Both the position numbers and the translations under genes were made by a program. A DNA stretch of 64,000 bases from the NCBI GenBank assembly GCA_034766995.1, contig CM068313.1:20375512-20439511 (forward strand). Direction: 5' to 3'. This DNA is from Acanthacorydalis orientalis (taxonomy: Eukaryota; Arthropoda; Insecta; Megaloptera; Corydalidae). Each line of letters begins with the position of its first letter. Positions within the stretch are counted from its first letter, which is position 1. This document shows positions 26,079-39,305 of the stretch, in pieces. The notes under the pieces are model-generated. The model made no database searches. It saw only the letters and a list, made by a program, of their open reading frames with translations, and was not told the origin of the DNA.

Positions 26079-27348
26079 ACTACTTAGTGTTGTCGATTCA
26101 TTGCTGTATAAATCGAAACTGTCTGAACCTTCTCTATCTTTTTATTATTCTATAAATTTCTTTCATCTGATCGTAAATTTTGTCTGTTTTTTTATTAAGT
26201 GAGATTTGTTTTATTTATGGATGATTTAAATAGATAGGTAGATTATAATTTAATTCGTCATATCTAGTTTTAATATCATATTTGTATATTTTTGTTTCAT
26301 ATTTTTATTTGTATTAAATCTGTATAAAATAAGAGAATTAGAAATTAAATACAGTAATAATTAAATATGAATGGTTAGTTTCTATTAATATTGATTCAAT
26401 GAATAATATATTATTCTTATAAAATATTATTATACCATATTTAAAAGTCAAGTTAGTATATATAAAGAATACTTTGTTTCTTTACTCTTATTTGAAATAT
26501 TTTTCAGAGTATTTGGTTTTGTAATCAAATTTTATTCAAAAATATAAAGAAATATGCACATTATGTGTTCATAAATATTAATTCGATATGGAAATATTGT
26601 CGCAAAAACAAATATTGTCAGTTAAATGGAGTTTTAATAACATTTTTACATGAGAAATTTATGCGAGAGAAATATTTTTACATCGCAGTACACTTGAATT
26701 ATTTTAAAAATGCAACCTTAATTTTTAATACATGAGAAAAAGTCAGATATCCTAAATTCCATATATAAAAATGTGATGATATATCGAATATTTTCCAACG
26801 AGTTTGTATATAAATAAATATTTTTGCGGTGTATCACTTTATCAAGATTTATTTTATCTGAAGGCACTTGTAATCTCTTTGATTCATTTATATTAGAACG
26901 TTCATTAATAATTCTGATCTCGTTTAGATCCGAACATTGACCCTAGGCTTTTGTATTGAACTTGTATCAAAGTGTTATCATGTTACACATCATAAATTTT
27001 CTATTGATAAGTTCAATATAATCATGGATAGTATATTGGATATTTTATTGTAAAATATTATATTGTTAATATATTGAAAGAAAAATTAATATGCTGTCCA
27101 AATATCGTGCTACACGAATTTCTCTTTTTGTGACAGTAAACTATTTGATATATTGATTAAATTTATTTGAAACGATAGCTGTTTTCAATCAATTTTGTTT
27201 GGATTGTAAGTAAGCGTTCCATGTGGTATAAACTGCAATATATGAATATAAAATTTTATGATTTTTCAGGACAGACATTTTACAGTAAATATGACTTCAA
27301 GTATTTTTTGTCAACTTTGAATAAATATGGATTCTTAATATATTCTTG

Positions 27349-27352
<4 letters not shown>

Positions 27353-27412
<60 letters not shown>
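27353..27412. repeat. (TA)n-(GT)n compound microsatellite
   Basis: A TA array continues into GT repeats and is followed by a purine-rich GAAAGAGAAAGAAAG stretch to about 27,440. Confidence 0.94.
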
Positions 27413-30400
27413 ATGTGCTGAGAAAGAGAAAGAAAGAAAAAGTATTTAAAAGAGTAATTGTTAGGAATTAAATAAGAAATTCATTTAAGAAAATATTAAA
27501 TTAATTTTTTATGAATTATATCACATGTATATTTTGTTGTAAATAGTAATATATAAAAAAAACATTATTTCAGTATATTGAAGTGTATACCTGATGACGG
27601 TATTTAGGTACTAAAGCAATAAATAAGCAAGCAATTAATTTAATAATATTTTTATTTGAAAAATAGTTAATATCCTTTACAAAATATGTAATATGTTTAA
27701 TAATTGTAATATTAAATATACTGAAAAATATTTTTCTTAGTATTCAGTGTTATCACAATTATATTCAACGGTATTGTAACTAAATTCAGTTAAGAAAAAA
27801 AATCACTTTTCATAACCACAAAAAATATCTGATTGAAATTTTCAATAATTGAAAAGAGATTATTTTCATAGTATGTGTAGCTTATCGTTTTTTGATGGTA
27901 ATGCAAACATCATTTGAGCACTTAGATTTTCCTGCATTTTCTACACTATGAAATGATGGCATCAATAATGAAATGCGGATAAGCTATTATCTAAATGAAA
28001 TTAAAAAAATATATGATTAGAATAATCTATTATCTTTGAAGGAAAAATTTATATAAAAATATCTTTAAGCTTGAGTATATAATTTGAAATTATTACGTTA
28101 TGAAATAGAAAATAATAAAATAGAATATAAAATTACATTACCTTAACGAGCTAGTTAGTATTTTAGAATGTCGAGAAAAAGAGTTATAATGTTTCATATT
28201 AGTTTTTTCAACTATTGAGGCAGACGCAAATACTTCTTCATTTTACAAAAAGGAATACTAGCATTCAACATCACAATCTTTTATTAAAATATATAAAATT
28301 ATATTCATATTTTCCTATTTATCATATTTCTTTATTTTTTTTTAATTGAAATTTACAGTCGCTACAAAGAATGAAGCTAATTATTATTTTTAAATAAGAT
28401 TTAAAATTTGTTTTAAAAAATAACAAGAATTGTCCTTTAGAACTGAATAAAGTAATTTTTAAAGTTAATTATTATTAAGTAATTTTGGTGAAATTCTGTC
28501 AATATTTCATTCCATTTTATTATTTTCCTGAGAAATATTAATTTAGTTTTAAGTTGTAAATTTTTACAATTATTTGGTCTGTATTGATAATTTACTTTTA
28601 TAGAACGTACATATATATATATATATATAATATAAAATATCATAGAAAAATTTTCTTACTAAAATATTATTTTGATAAAACATAATCAGTGTTATTAATG
28701 TTAGAATAATAAATTATAAATAAATGTTTTGGTTAAAGATTTCAAATTATGCATTACAGTAATACTATTCATATTATTTTTATATGTCGAAAATAAAAAA
28801 AAGGGTTTGTTTACCTTCATAATATCTATCTGAACTTTATTGATTTTTTATAGACGTATATTTTTTATTACGAGTAGGTGTATATATTTTGTAAATACAT
28901 TTTAACAGCACAGAATTTAAGATCCTAATCTGATACTGTATCTTTATATGTTAGAATTTTATAATATAACAAATACTTGTTTAAATATTATATGAATTAT
29001 TTATATATTTATTTTTAAATATCCATTTTTCACTAAAATAAACATTTTTAAAAATATAAAAAAAATTTTCGTAATTTTCTTATCTAGATTTTCATAAATT
29101 AATAACAACATAATTATTTTTAAATTAATTTATTAATATGTAGTTTTTTCTATTTTGCTATCTTCTTCAATTTTTATATATCAGTAAGGATTGTAATTTA
29201 TTAAATACGAAATCGGGGATTGATAACCAATCTGTAATAAGTTTCAGTTGAATTTAATGAAATATTCTGTTTCAACTTTAAGATTTTTAAAAGTCTAGCA
29301 TGTGTGAAGTTTGATAGAAATTTAAAGTTGAAATATAGAGTCAATTGAAAGTGAAATTGAAAAACTTAATTCTAAGGGTATTTTAAAGGATATTGGTTAT
29401 CCTTTTCATCAATTATTGCTACACACACGTGTATATGTATATATATATATATATAAATTATTTGAAATTATTATATGTATATATATATATATATATATAT
29501 TAATTTGTAATTTATTTTCTAAACAAACATTCTACAAGTGTTGAATTAAAAATATGTGAAAAAAAACTTTACAATTTGTACATAACAATAATAATTTAAC
29601 ACATTATAAAGTGTACGATATAAAATGGAAATATAATAACTATATACACATTTATTACATTTAAGTTTCTGAATTAGTTTTTATATGTAGCTAAAACGTG
29701 CCAGCAAACTTTTCTGAACTTCATTTACAATAAAGCTTTTATATTTACGTAAATTTCATTTCACGTTGTTTCATTAGCAGAAGTGTTGAATGTACATTTA
29801 AGAAGATAACGTATTTAAAGTAGAACACGAGTACTAACTTTATGATATGCTTGTTAGATATTTTCAATATTATTTACAATGACGTGGAACTCCATCAAAA
29901 ACATTCGTTTATTTATTCTCAGATTTACTTTGAGGGCGTTTGTACAAAAGGTATATGTAAAATGACGTTTTGTTGGTAATTTTATATTGTTTACAGAAAA
30001 TATACAATTCATATGGAGTGATACTTTATACAATTATGAATGAAGCGTAAAATTTTATTACTTCTTGGGAAATATAAATTAAATTGTAATGAAATATTTT
30101 GAAGTTCTTACTTCTGTGAAATTATATATTGCGGTGTAATTATATTATTTAATTCAGTTTTTGTCTATAATTTACAACATCGTGTCGAATTATTTTTATA
30201 TTTGAAGTCTAACAATTTTTAGATAAATCATTTTGTTTATTTAATTTTACAAATTGTAGTCGTTCATGGAAATTAATTCAATATCTTCAATAATATATTC
30301 AATATTACAATATCATGTTAATAATTTCACGCCATCAATTTAATAAGTTCGAGATTTTTATCAAAGAATATTAAATGTAAAATTCTTATTGTATTATACT

Positions 30401-31627
30401 TATTTGCGATATGTTCAAAATGTTAAATAAATAAATATGTAATTATATAAAAAATATCACGTATTTTACGTGTCCTAACACTTTTATTTGAAAGAGACAA
30501 ATTAAATTATATTAAATGGAGATTAAAGATTTAAGAGAGACAAATGAAAGATTTTATTCAATTGAACAAAAAGTATTTACATTAGACACATTATTTAGTT
30601 AAGTTTAAAATGTAAATTACATTTTGTATGTCGTAAAATTCAAATTATTATTTTTTTTAAAAAAAGACGGTCTATTTTTTTATATTTAATTGATTGATAT
30701 AAAATTGATTATTTAATTCTTAAATTACGTTCCTTTTGTTAATGTTTCTCTTATATAGAAATATAAGATTTTTCTTACGCTCTCTCTCGCATGTTATCAT
30801 TATTTAAATTCACTTTTAGATTTCAGTACTTTAGTAAAAAGTATTAGTAATATTTTATTTATGCTAAATATTTAATTTAAATAGTAGGAAAAGAAAGCAT
30901 ATTAAAAAATAAAATATTAAATTACAAAACAATATAAAAAATATTATTATTACATATTTTTAAAAATAATTAAATTTAAATTATTGTTTATTAATCAACA
31001 TTCAAAATCGCGGAAGAAATGCATGGAACTTGAAATGGAAATATTAAAAATATTTTTAAAGTTGAGATTCAGGAATATTTCCCTTTCAGACCTTTTGGAA
31101 AGGAAAAAATGATGCGTAATGTAGATGTAATCTTAAGTACCAAAATCGCATTTTTAAAAGCTACATTATGGGTTTATATTATTATAAATGAGATGCGAAG
31201 TACATTTTAAATTCTCACTTGAATAAAATTACGATGAACATAAGTTTTCATTAAATTTTGTACCTAAATATGAAACAGTTTTATTTTCTTCTCATAATAT
31301 ACTTTTATTAAATAAAATGGTTTTTAAAAATTTTCAGTATTGATAAATGAATATAAAATGTTTATTATTTGATTATAAAATCGTTTTTAAAAATTAACAT
31401 TTATTAATAAATACATCAATTTATTTAAAAAATATTTTACATGTAACTAATTGTGTAAAGATTATAGTCCAAATATAATTATTTTGCATTTAAATAATAT
31501 TTTTCTTACAAATAATTAATTAAAATATTCAAAAAAATTCACCATTTTAATTTAATTATTTTTTATAAAAGAAATTCGTTGTGATATAATTATTTGTATA
31601 ATTCTATATTAAAATTATTTCAAGAGA

Positions 31628-31679
31628 TAATATATATATACACACACATATATATATATATACATATATACATATATAC

Positions 31680-31716
<37 letters not shown>

Positions 31717-31733
31717 CATATATATATACACAT
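31628..31733. repeat. Compound (TA)n/(CA)n/(TATACA)n cluster
   Basis: TA arrays separated by ACACACAC and repeated TACATA units, closely resembling the cluster at 20.1 kb. Confidence 0.93.
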
Positions 31734-31841
31734 TTTCAGATAAGTGAAGTTTTATTATTTTTGATTAAAAATAATACAGATATATTGTAAACATAATAAG
31801 AAAGAATATGTTATGTATTAATAAAAAAGTAATATTATGTA

Positions 31842-31970
31842 GGATGATTCAATTTTAGCTTCCACACGAAAGTATTAAAAAATACAAACATAAAAAAACA
31901 AGTTATCCCTTATTTAGTAGTTCAATTGAATTTTAGTATTGAATTGAACTAAAATATTAAATAAAAAATA
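31842..31970 (+). mobile_element. MITE-like repeat, copy 1 (rearranged)
   Basis: Starts after a TA and opens with gatgattcaattttagcttc, then cgaaagtattaaaaaat. This left third matches the left end of the copy at 33,951. The following core (about 31,921-31,969, with gtattgaattgaactaaaat) is the reverse complement of the core in the other copy, and no right-end inverted terminus is visible. It appears to be a non-autonomous element whose centre was inverted or whose right end was lost. No coding capacity. Confidence 0.7.
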
Positions 31971-32361
31971 ACATTACTTTTTTAACCCCTGCTCCCCCTT
32001 TTAATACAATGTGTAAACCTTAGTCGAATTACTGTATATATATTCATTTTTGGATTAATTAAAAACGGTTGTAAGCTGAAATTTCAATTAAATTACAATA
32101 TGGATAACAGCATATTTTTTTCTTTATTACACATCATTTATATAAGAATATATGTGCGTTATATTTAAATATAATATTTATTCTATTATTTATTTATTTT
32201 ATAATATTTTGAAAAGTGTGACTAAATAAGTATGAAGTTTATTTTTGTTATTAATAATAATCATTTAATTATATGGATTTTGTATTACTGTTTAACATTG
32301 AATGTTATCAACTTTTTCTAATATAGTAAAATTGTTTTTTTATATTACAAGGATTAGTTGT

Positions 32362-32405
32362 AATATATATATATATATAGATAGATAGATAGATAGATAG
32401 ATAGA
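32362..32405. repeat. (TA)n-(GATA)n microsatellite
   Basis: A TA array followed by about seven GATA units. Confidence 0.94.
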
Positions 32406-32458
32406 GAAGAGTTATTTCATTGATTTTGTAATTAAATCTGTTTTGTTATATTTTTTAT

Positions 32459-32463
<5 letters not shown>

Positions 32464-32502
<39 letters not shown>
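32464..32502. repeat. (TA)n microsatellite
   Basis: Uninterrupted TA array downstream of the minus-strand exon candidate. Confidence 0.94.
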
Positions 32503-32825
32503 CTTTAAGAAACCTGTGCGGTCAGTCATATATTTAGTATACTATTAATTAAAAATTAATATCAAACTTCTATATTAAAAAAAATAAAACAATATAATTC
32601 TTTAATAAATATTTTATCGTTTCAAAAAAACAGTATATTAAATATTAAAAAGCTTTCATAGTATCATCCAGAATGATATTAATGCACAAGATGAACAGAT
32701 ATGCACGGTTTTATATTTTTTGTACGATTTATGTTGTTTTAATTAACTTTGGTTAAGTAATAATTTCGCTTCGTCCACGAAAAAAAAACCCGCTGTAATT
32801 TTTAATTGCAATTATCTACCACCGG

Positions 32826-32987
32826 CTACAGATAGATCTCGTTTTCGTCGGTAGTTCGGTCCAGCTCTTTCGCGTAATTATCGTAGAGCATTTCCGTTAT
32901 CCGTCGTTGTGCCACAGTTGTGCCATTGATTTTAACGTTTCGCGCATCACAAGATTTGCATCGATAAGCGTGAAAGCCGTTTACGAA
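32826..32987 (-). CDS. Candidate terminal coding exon of unknown gene
   Basis: The strongest coding signal in the window. On the minus strand a tttgaggttag acceptor (AG at 32,988-32,989) is followed by 53 sense codons and a TAG stop (32,826-32,828), 162 nt in phase 0. The segment has nearly balanced base composition and many CpGs, and both change sharply at its edges. Translation in order: FVNGFHAYRCKSCDARNV, then KINGTTVAQRRITEMLYDN, then YAKELDRTTDENEIYL. A C-x2-C pair and an N-glycosylation-type NGT are present. The C-terminal EIYL fits a class II PDZ-ligand pattern, a weak clue. Minus-strand AATAAA signals lie at about 32,177-32,198, giving a possible 0.6-kb 3' UTR. I do not recognise the family, and no upstream exon in compatible phase was confirmed. 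Confidence 0.5.
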   Translation of the reverse strand, partial: FVNGFHAYRCKSCDARNVKINGTTVAQRRITEMLYDNYAKELDRTTDENEIYL

Positions 32988-33286
32988 CTAACCTCAAAAT
33001 TAGCAATTATCAATCGAATGAAACATCTTCTAAATATCTATGATACTTTAATTCCGGAGCGACAATTCTTTTCAAAAATATAATAAAAAATGTTCTATTG
33101 AAATATTAATCGCTTTTCAAAGATTAAACGCAAACGTTTTCAAAAGTTGCTTGAAGAATCTTTGAAAAGTGCGTTTTCTTTGTTATATGAATGAAGATAT
33201 TTTATTCATGATATTTAAGGACACGTGAGTAATCTTTTCCAGATATTTTTGTTCGAAATTTATTTTAATAAAATGAAAGCATGGTA

Positions 33287-33289
<3 letters not shown>

Positions 33290-33332
<43 letters not shown>
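33290..33332. repeat. (TA)n microsatellite
   Basis: Uninterrupted TA array. Confidence 0.94.
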
Positions 33333-33336
<4 letters not shown>

Positions 33337-33599
33337 GAATATGTTCAAGAAAACCATCAGAGAAAGGAATAGATTACAATTATGAACATGAGTAATAAAA
33401 CTAATAATAGTAAAATAAAAATTAAACCCTTGAAATTTAATTAGTAATATTTAAAAAAAATACTGATTAAATCTACAACATAATTTTAACATTGTGGTTA
33501 AATTCACTTTAATAAATATATTTTTCTTTCAACTCACAAATCTAAATATATATTTCTGATCAAAATATTCAATAAACATTAACAATTCAATAAACATTA

Positions 33600-33800
33600 T
33601 CAGTCATTTGTGGTTATGTGCATTTTTATGGTGTTTCCAACTGCTAAAGTCTCCAGACTGCTAAAGTATAGAAGTTTCGGCATCTTTGAGATCACATCAC
33701 GTATCAGTGAATGTCTTCTTTCTACCCATTGTAAGCGATCCAATCCAAAAACGATTTTCTTTCGAGAGAAGTTAGAATAACATGCTGAAATACGATCCAT
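33600..33800 (-). CDS. Unassigned open frame in a G+C-raised island
   Basis: A 66-codon minus-strand frame with an ATG start and TGA stop in sequence clearly richer than its flanks. It begins MDRISACYSNFSRKKIVF and ends GNTIKMHITTND. Within it a good acceptor (cgtatttcag, exon from 33,784) and a possible donor (GG/GTAGAA, exon to 33,726) define a 59-nt segment open in another frame (HVILTSLERKSFLDWIAYN). It lies about 0.6 kb upstream, on the same strand, of the terminal exon candidate at 32.9 kb, but the phases do not join. An internal direct repeat actttagcag occurs twice. Family unknown. Confidence 0.25.
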   Translation of the reverse strand: MDRISACYSNFSRKKIVFGLDRLQWVERRHSLIRDVISKMPKLLYFSSLETLAVGNTIKMHITTND

Positions 33801-33950
33801 TCATCTAAGTTTTTTTTTTTTTTGCTTAAGTGTGGAGTACCAAAGACTTTATATTACAATACTGGAATTTATCTACATTTATCATACGAATTAAAGAAAT
33901 ATATTGTCAGTACTATCTATTAGATTCAGTTAATATTTGTGTAAAATCTA

Positions 33951-34089
33951 AAGGTGATTCAATTTAGGCTTCCGCATGAAAGTATTAAAAAATCGCAAAA
34001 ATTAAAAAAAATCATTTTATTTTATATTTAGTATTTTAGTTCAATTCAATACTAAAATACAATTGAATGAAGCTTAAACTGAATCAAAC
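33951..34089 (+). mobile_element. MITE-like element, copy 2, TA-flanked
   Basis: 139 bp flanked by TA on both sides. Left end aggtgattcaatttaggctt and right end gaagcttaaactgaatcaaa form imperfect inverted termini (16 of 21 positions). The centre holds gtattttagttcaattcaat, which is inverted in the copy at 31.8 kb. Size, termini and TA target fit a non-autonomous Tc1/mariner-type MITE. No coding capacity. Confidence 0.75.
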
Positions 34090-36107
34090 TATATAATTTT
34101 AAATTTCCGATTTACATTGAATATAATGATATTGACTTAATTTATATGTTTAGTAGTCAATTAAATTTATATATATATATGTATATATTAAAAATTAGGT
34201 AAAATCAAATATACATTTAATTAACCGTAGTCTTTTGTTAATTGAAATCGATTAAGACGCTAGTGTTGTATATCGCTGATATTATGTAAGAATTTTTGAT
34301 ATTATATGTTATTCGGTGATACTCATACATTTACCGCTAAAATAAAGGTAACATATTTTATGTGATCTAATATCATGGTTTTAAATGTTGAGTTTACAAC
34401 CTATATTCATAGATGTTTAGAGCGGATGTACACTAATTATCATAAGTTTTTCATTATCAATTTTCGAGGAAAATTGAAAACATCTGTGGAGGAGATAGAA
34501 AAAAAATGTAAACTTTCCCTTAAATCCCATATATATATATATATAATAAAATGTTTGACTACGTCCTCATTTATGTTTAGTTTACCTGTATGAATAAATT
34601 TGTTGTTTATTATAAATATTAAATCTAATTGAAATTAATAAGTCATGCGAATTAAATTCTAGAGTTAATAATTATTCAGTTGAAAATTTTAATGAAATAG
34701 TTATGATTTATAATTTAATTATATTTCATTTACCTATTACCTATTTCCGATTTTGTGATTCTATTATTTTGATATAATTTGATTTATTAGTATACATATA
34801 TTATTGAATGATTATGATTAAAGCATATTTATTTGCTAAATATAAACTATAAATAATTATATGAAATAAAAATTTAAACTATATATATATATATATGTAA
34901 AGTTGATTGTAATAAGAATTTTAAGCAAAATAATTATTGTGATTAATAGTTACTTTAATCAAGAATTAGAGAAAAATGATTTCTTTCTGTGTTTAGTTTT
35001 TGTTTTTATATTGGATTTTTTTCAATTTTTAAACGTTTGATATATGTTTCAATCGCTATAGAGAATTATTTTAGCATCTCTTTAAACATATTTAAAAACC
35101 ATTTTTTTTCTTGCTAGAAAACTATTTGTATTAAAAATTTTTATCTACTGTTTTTGTATATATCTAAATTTTCCATATTTTGTAATTCTAGGTATATCAT
35201 TGAATTAGATTAAAATTTATTTCTATTCAAGGGTTATTTTCAAAATAAAATCATGCTTTATAATTAATACAGACGAATAAATGCTTAAACTTTATTATTA
35301 ATAGGTTCATCGTTTTATAGAAAAGTGTTTATTTATTTTAATATAAGAAATAAATTATTCGTCTATTCAAGCGTTGGGTACAATAAAATTATTACATGTG
35401 AAATTATATTTTTTTTAAATATTCTACAATTATGTTTTATCTGATATTTAAATCATGATTTGATGTAAAATAAAATACTAACTATATAATGTTTGATATA
35501 TATATATATATATATATAATATATGTACGCACACACACATATATATATATATATATGTACACATAATATATGTGTACACATATATATTATGTATGTGTAT
35601 TGTGTGTTATGTAAATTACTTTTGATTTGAAATATATTTTGAAAATATATATTTTATTAATATATTGAAATATATTTGTAACTCAGAAGACAATCAAGAA
35701 CTTGTAAATAAATATATAAAGTATTACGCTTTTCAGGTTAAATTTTTGAAAAGAAATAAATGGAATGACATTTATCTATAAGTCATCTTGGATTACAAAT
35801 TGCTGAATGTGCCATCAACATTGAATGTCAATACGTGCACAATATCACATTAATTTTACTTGTTCACTGGTTCGTTATTATTCATAGACAAGTATCACAT
35901 TTTCATTGAATATTTTAATGACATTTATTGATTATACACAAAATAATACAATTAATCATATTTTATAGAAAACAACACAGCTTGTTTATTATTCAGCCTA
36001 TGAATAGTCTTTTTACAAAATTTTATCATTAATATAATATAAAATTTATTTTCTTAAAGAGAAACAAACATCATTAGAAAAAGATAATAATATTATAATT
36101 AAAATTC

Positions 36108-36117
36108 TATCTATCTA

Positions 36118-36160
<43 letters not shown>
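36108..36160. repeat. (CTAT)n-(TA)n microsatellite
   Basis: About three CTAT units followed by a TA array. Confidence 0.94.
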
Positions 36161-36161
<1 letters not shown>

Positions 36162-37863
36162 AGTGAAAACTATAGCTTAAATCTTGATTTATTATTAAAT
36201 TGTTTTACAACTATTATACAATTTTCAAATCATTGATAAAATCGTGACTCTATTCAGTATTCGTGTAGAAATCTGATAGTTTCCACACGACCAGACACAA
36301 TATAAAATCACTAGATGTACCGTGAAATACTTACGCTGGGTGATCCTTCTATTACATTTTCCAATAATTACCTTATGGTATATGACGATACAGTAAGTAA
36401 ATTTCTTGCAAACTGTGTGTATATATATATACATACACGAGTATAATGTCCAATAATATTACAACAGCACGACACCTTGAATAAACAGAGTATTAAACAG
36501 AGATTTGATGTTATTAATTAATAATTTAATTTCAATGTTCAATAATGTGTATAAACTAATTACAATTTTATTTTGTAACTTTTTTCAATTTTAGTAAATG
36601 AATTATTTTTCTCTTGGTTTTACATATATATATATATTATTTGCAGATTTTTTGTTTCTTCAATTTATATATTTTCTAATGATTTTTAAAATTTTTCTAA
36701 ACCATCTAATAATATATTTTAAAATAGTTTATAGTAGAGGTAGTTTATAACAACGTTAAAGTAAAAAAAAAACGTTATAACCAAATGTCATTATATACGG
36801 ATGATGATTTGTATTTCTAACATTTTCATGTTTGCCTCATAGGTGCCATAAAGAAGAAAAAATGAAACAGCAAGAAAAAGATGATCTATATTCTATAGTT
36901 TATTGATATTTTTATTTTTTATACACGTATTCTCCATTTGAACTTATTTTATATATGATAGCTTGAGATGAATTTGTTTCTGTTTACTAATGAATAGAAA
37001 TGACTTAAATTGTAAATAAAGTCAAACATAATAATTAGACAGTTTAAATACTTTACCATCAAAAAAAAAAAAATGAAGAAATGAACTAAATAAAATTATT
37101 TAATAAAACATTAAATATTAATGTTATTATTTATAATAATAAAATGAAAAACAATAATATATTAAGCTACTATTACTTAATATGAGTAAAAGTAATTTTT
37201 CTTTATTTTGTTTTATTTTCAATTTTTAGTCATTTATATAATATATTAATTGCTAAAGCAAACCTTTAAATGTTTTACACATATTTAAGTGAAATTTTAA
37301 TAAAGAACTTTAATTAAAATCACGAATGTTAGTTTAAGGTTAGTAAGAGAGAAAAATAGTTTTTAAACAAATGTCTTTTACTGGTTTCGAACTTTAATCT
37401 ATAGTGTCATCAAAGTTTCTATGATTAATACGATTTTTCCAATTCCGAACTTTCATCTCATTAATCTTGCTTTTTCATTATTGTGGATCGATAATTGGGA
37501 TTGAATGTTTTTATGATAATAGAACAATAACTATTCTCAAAAAAATGTCTTCAGTAACTAAACACAAATGTGTTCTATGAAAGTAGTAAAACTAACAATA
37601 AGTGATAATTGTAATATTTAATATATAAATGTGAATAAAACTTTACATACAAAAATTTCTGTTTTGAAAAAAATATTGTAAAAATTATTATTGCAAAATT
37701 TTACATTTAATTAAAATGCATTTTAAACAATAACTTTAAAAACATTGATTTTTGTACAGATAAATAGAATAGATTCAGTACAAAAAAAATGTTTTCATAT
37801 TTTCTGTTTTAAAATATTTAAATTGTAATGTTTATGTACTTATTATGTATAATAATACTCAGT

Positions 37864-37868
<5 letters not shown>

Positions 37869-37910
<42 letters not shown>
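37869..37910. repeat. (TA)n microsatellite
   Basis: Uninterrupted TA array. Confidence 0.95.
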
Positions 37911-37912
<2 letters not shown>

Positions 37913-38139
37913 TTAATAAATACATTTTATTATTTTTAAATTTTGAAATTTAATTTTTAACATATATAAATTTTAAATATATCGTCTTATTTTTTATGAA
38001 CCCAAGTATAAATAATTTTAATTATATCATTATAAAATTGTTATAATAATTATTATCTTAGAGTATAAAATGTTCTTATAACTTTCTGTTCTATATTGTA
38101 CAGAAAATGGTATAAATTAAACCATAAAGTGTATAATTT

Positions 38140-38230
38140 TGGTACATAGGAACGCGATAACGCACCAAATACATTTCTCGCAATACGCTTTCTATCCGTT
38201 CTTTGCAAAATGTCTGATTCAGCTTAATAG
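38140..38230. other. CpG-containing G+C-raised island
   Basis: About 90 bp with several CpGs (aacgcgataacgcacc, ctcgcaatacg). The minus strand is open for more than 50 codons here, with AESDILQRTDRKRIARNV at its start, preceded by TAA and an AAG that could act as an acceptor. No matching donor or family was found. It could be an exon fragment or conserved non-coding DNA. Confidence 0.25.
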
Positions 38231-39305
38231 ATAGTTCCTAACTATGATTATTAAATGATGTTATTTGAGTAATTCCGTTATCTCATTGTTGGGTTGTATT
38301 CGTCAGAGTTCAATAATAATTCACACTCGAATAAATACAGCACTGTTTCATACAGGATACAAGTTGATTTTCTAAACAATGTTCTGAATACAATATATGT
38401 TAAATCAATTTCGAATTCAATAAATTATTAATTAATAATACACGAAAAATTGTTTAATTTGATTGCTAGAACATATGTTTAATGTAACTATGTATAGATG
38501 TGTGTACATTTAGATAGTGTAACATATCTTTGACGATTTTCATTAAAGTATAGAGGACGCTTAATGTTGTCATAAATTACAGATTATTGTGTTGAGTGTT
38601 CGGTCACTGTCATCACAAGACATTAATTAAGTGTTTTCTGATGCTAAGTTTATCCTGTCAAAAGCATTGCTTTCCTCATTACGAAGCATATTCTCTGAAA
38701 TACTCTACTTGATTAAAATAATTCACACAAATGTGAACGATGCAAATGGTATAATGACTTACAAAGATTTTAATCTATTTCCGTAATATAATTACAAACA
38801 AAATAAAAATTTATTTAAAGAGTAGTATTTTGATTCAATATCTTTTTAAATAAAATTAATAAGTAATATTGACAATCAAAATAATTCAAAAACATGTTTG
38901 TAATTTAATCATATGGATCATAATATTTAATCATGAATGTAAAATAATTAAATTTCGTTTAACATTTGATTATTTATATGTGCTGTTCATATTTATCTAT
39001 TTCTGTTAACATTGGCTTTTTATGGTATATTTTGTAAATTTATTATTATTAAGAAGAACTCACTGAGTAATATAATTGAAAATAAACAAATCAAGACAAA
39101 TTGAATTATCTAATTAACTATAAAAAGTATTGTATTATTTTATTCTTTCAGTTTCAAAAAATATTTATAGATACCTATTTATAAAAAAAACCTTTGTGTT
39201 CACTCTGATGTCCTTATTTTTACTTGTCTTTCAAGTAAAAAACAGTGATTCAAGAATGTATTCAAGGATTTTTATATTATAGTAATGATAGTTTTTGTGG
39301 TTTTG

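Larger units (their letters stand above)
19691..31627. other. A+T-rich desert with (TA)n arrays
   Basis: About 12 kb in which I recognise only microsatellites. Small richer patches lie near 24,960-25,020 and 26,880-26,990 without convincing open frames or splice bounds. No transposase, RNA gene or regulatory array was identified. Confidence 0.55.
34093..39300. other. A+T-rich desert with scattered richer patches
   Basis: Mostly low-complexity DNA and microsatellites. A 72-codon frame at 34,375-34,593 (+) contains KTSVEEIEKKCKLSLK but runs into a TA array. A minus-strand patch at 36,335-36,404 ends in a consensus-like donor (CAGC/GTAAGT) without a convincing acceptor. Neither is called a gene. 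Confidence 0.5.

Noticed and set aside
36335..36404. Minus-strand exon with CAGC/GTAAGT donor
   Set aside because: The donor is good, but the only acceptor (tttgcaag) is poor and the frame is short; GTAAGT arises by chance at this scale.
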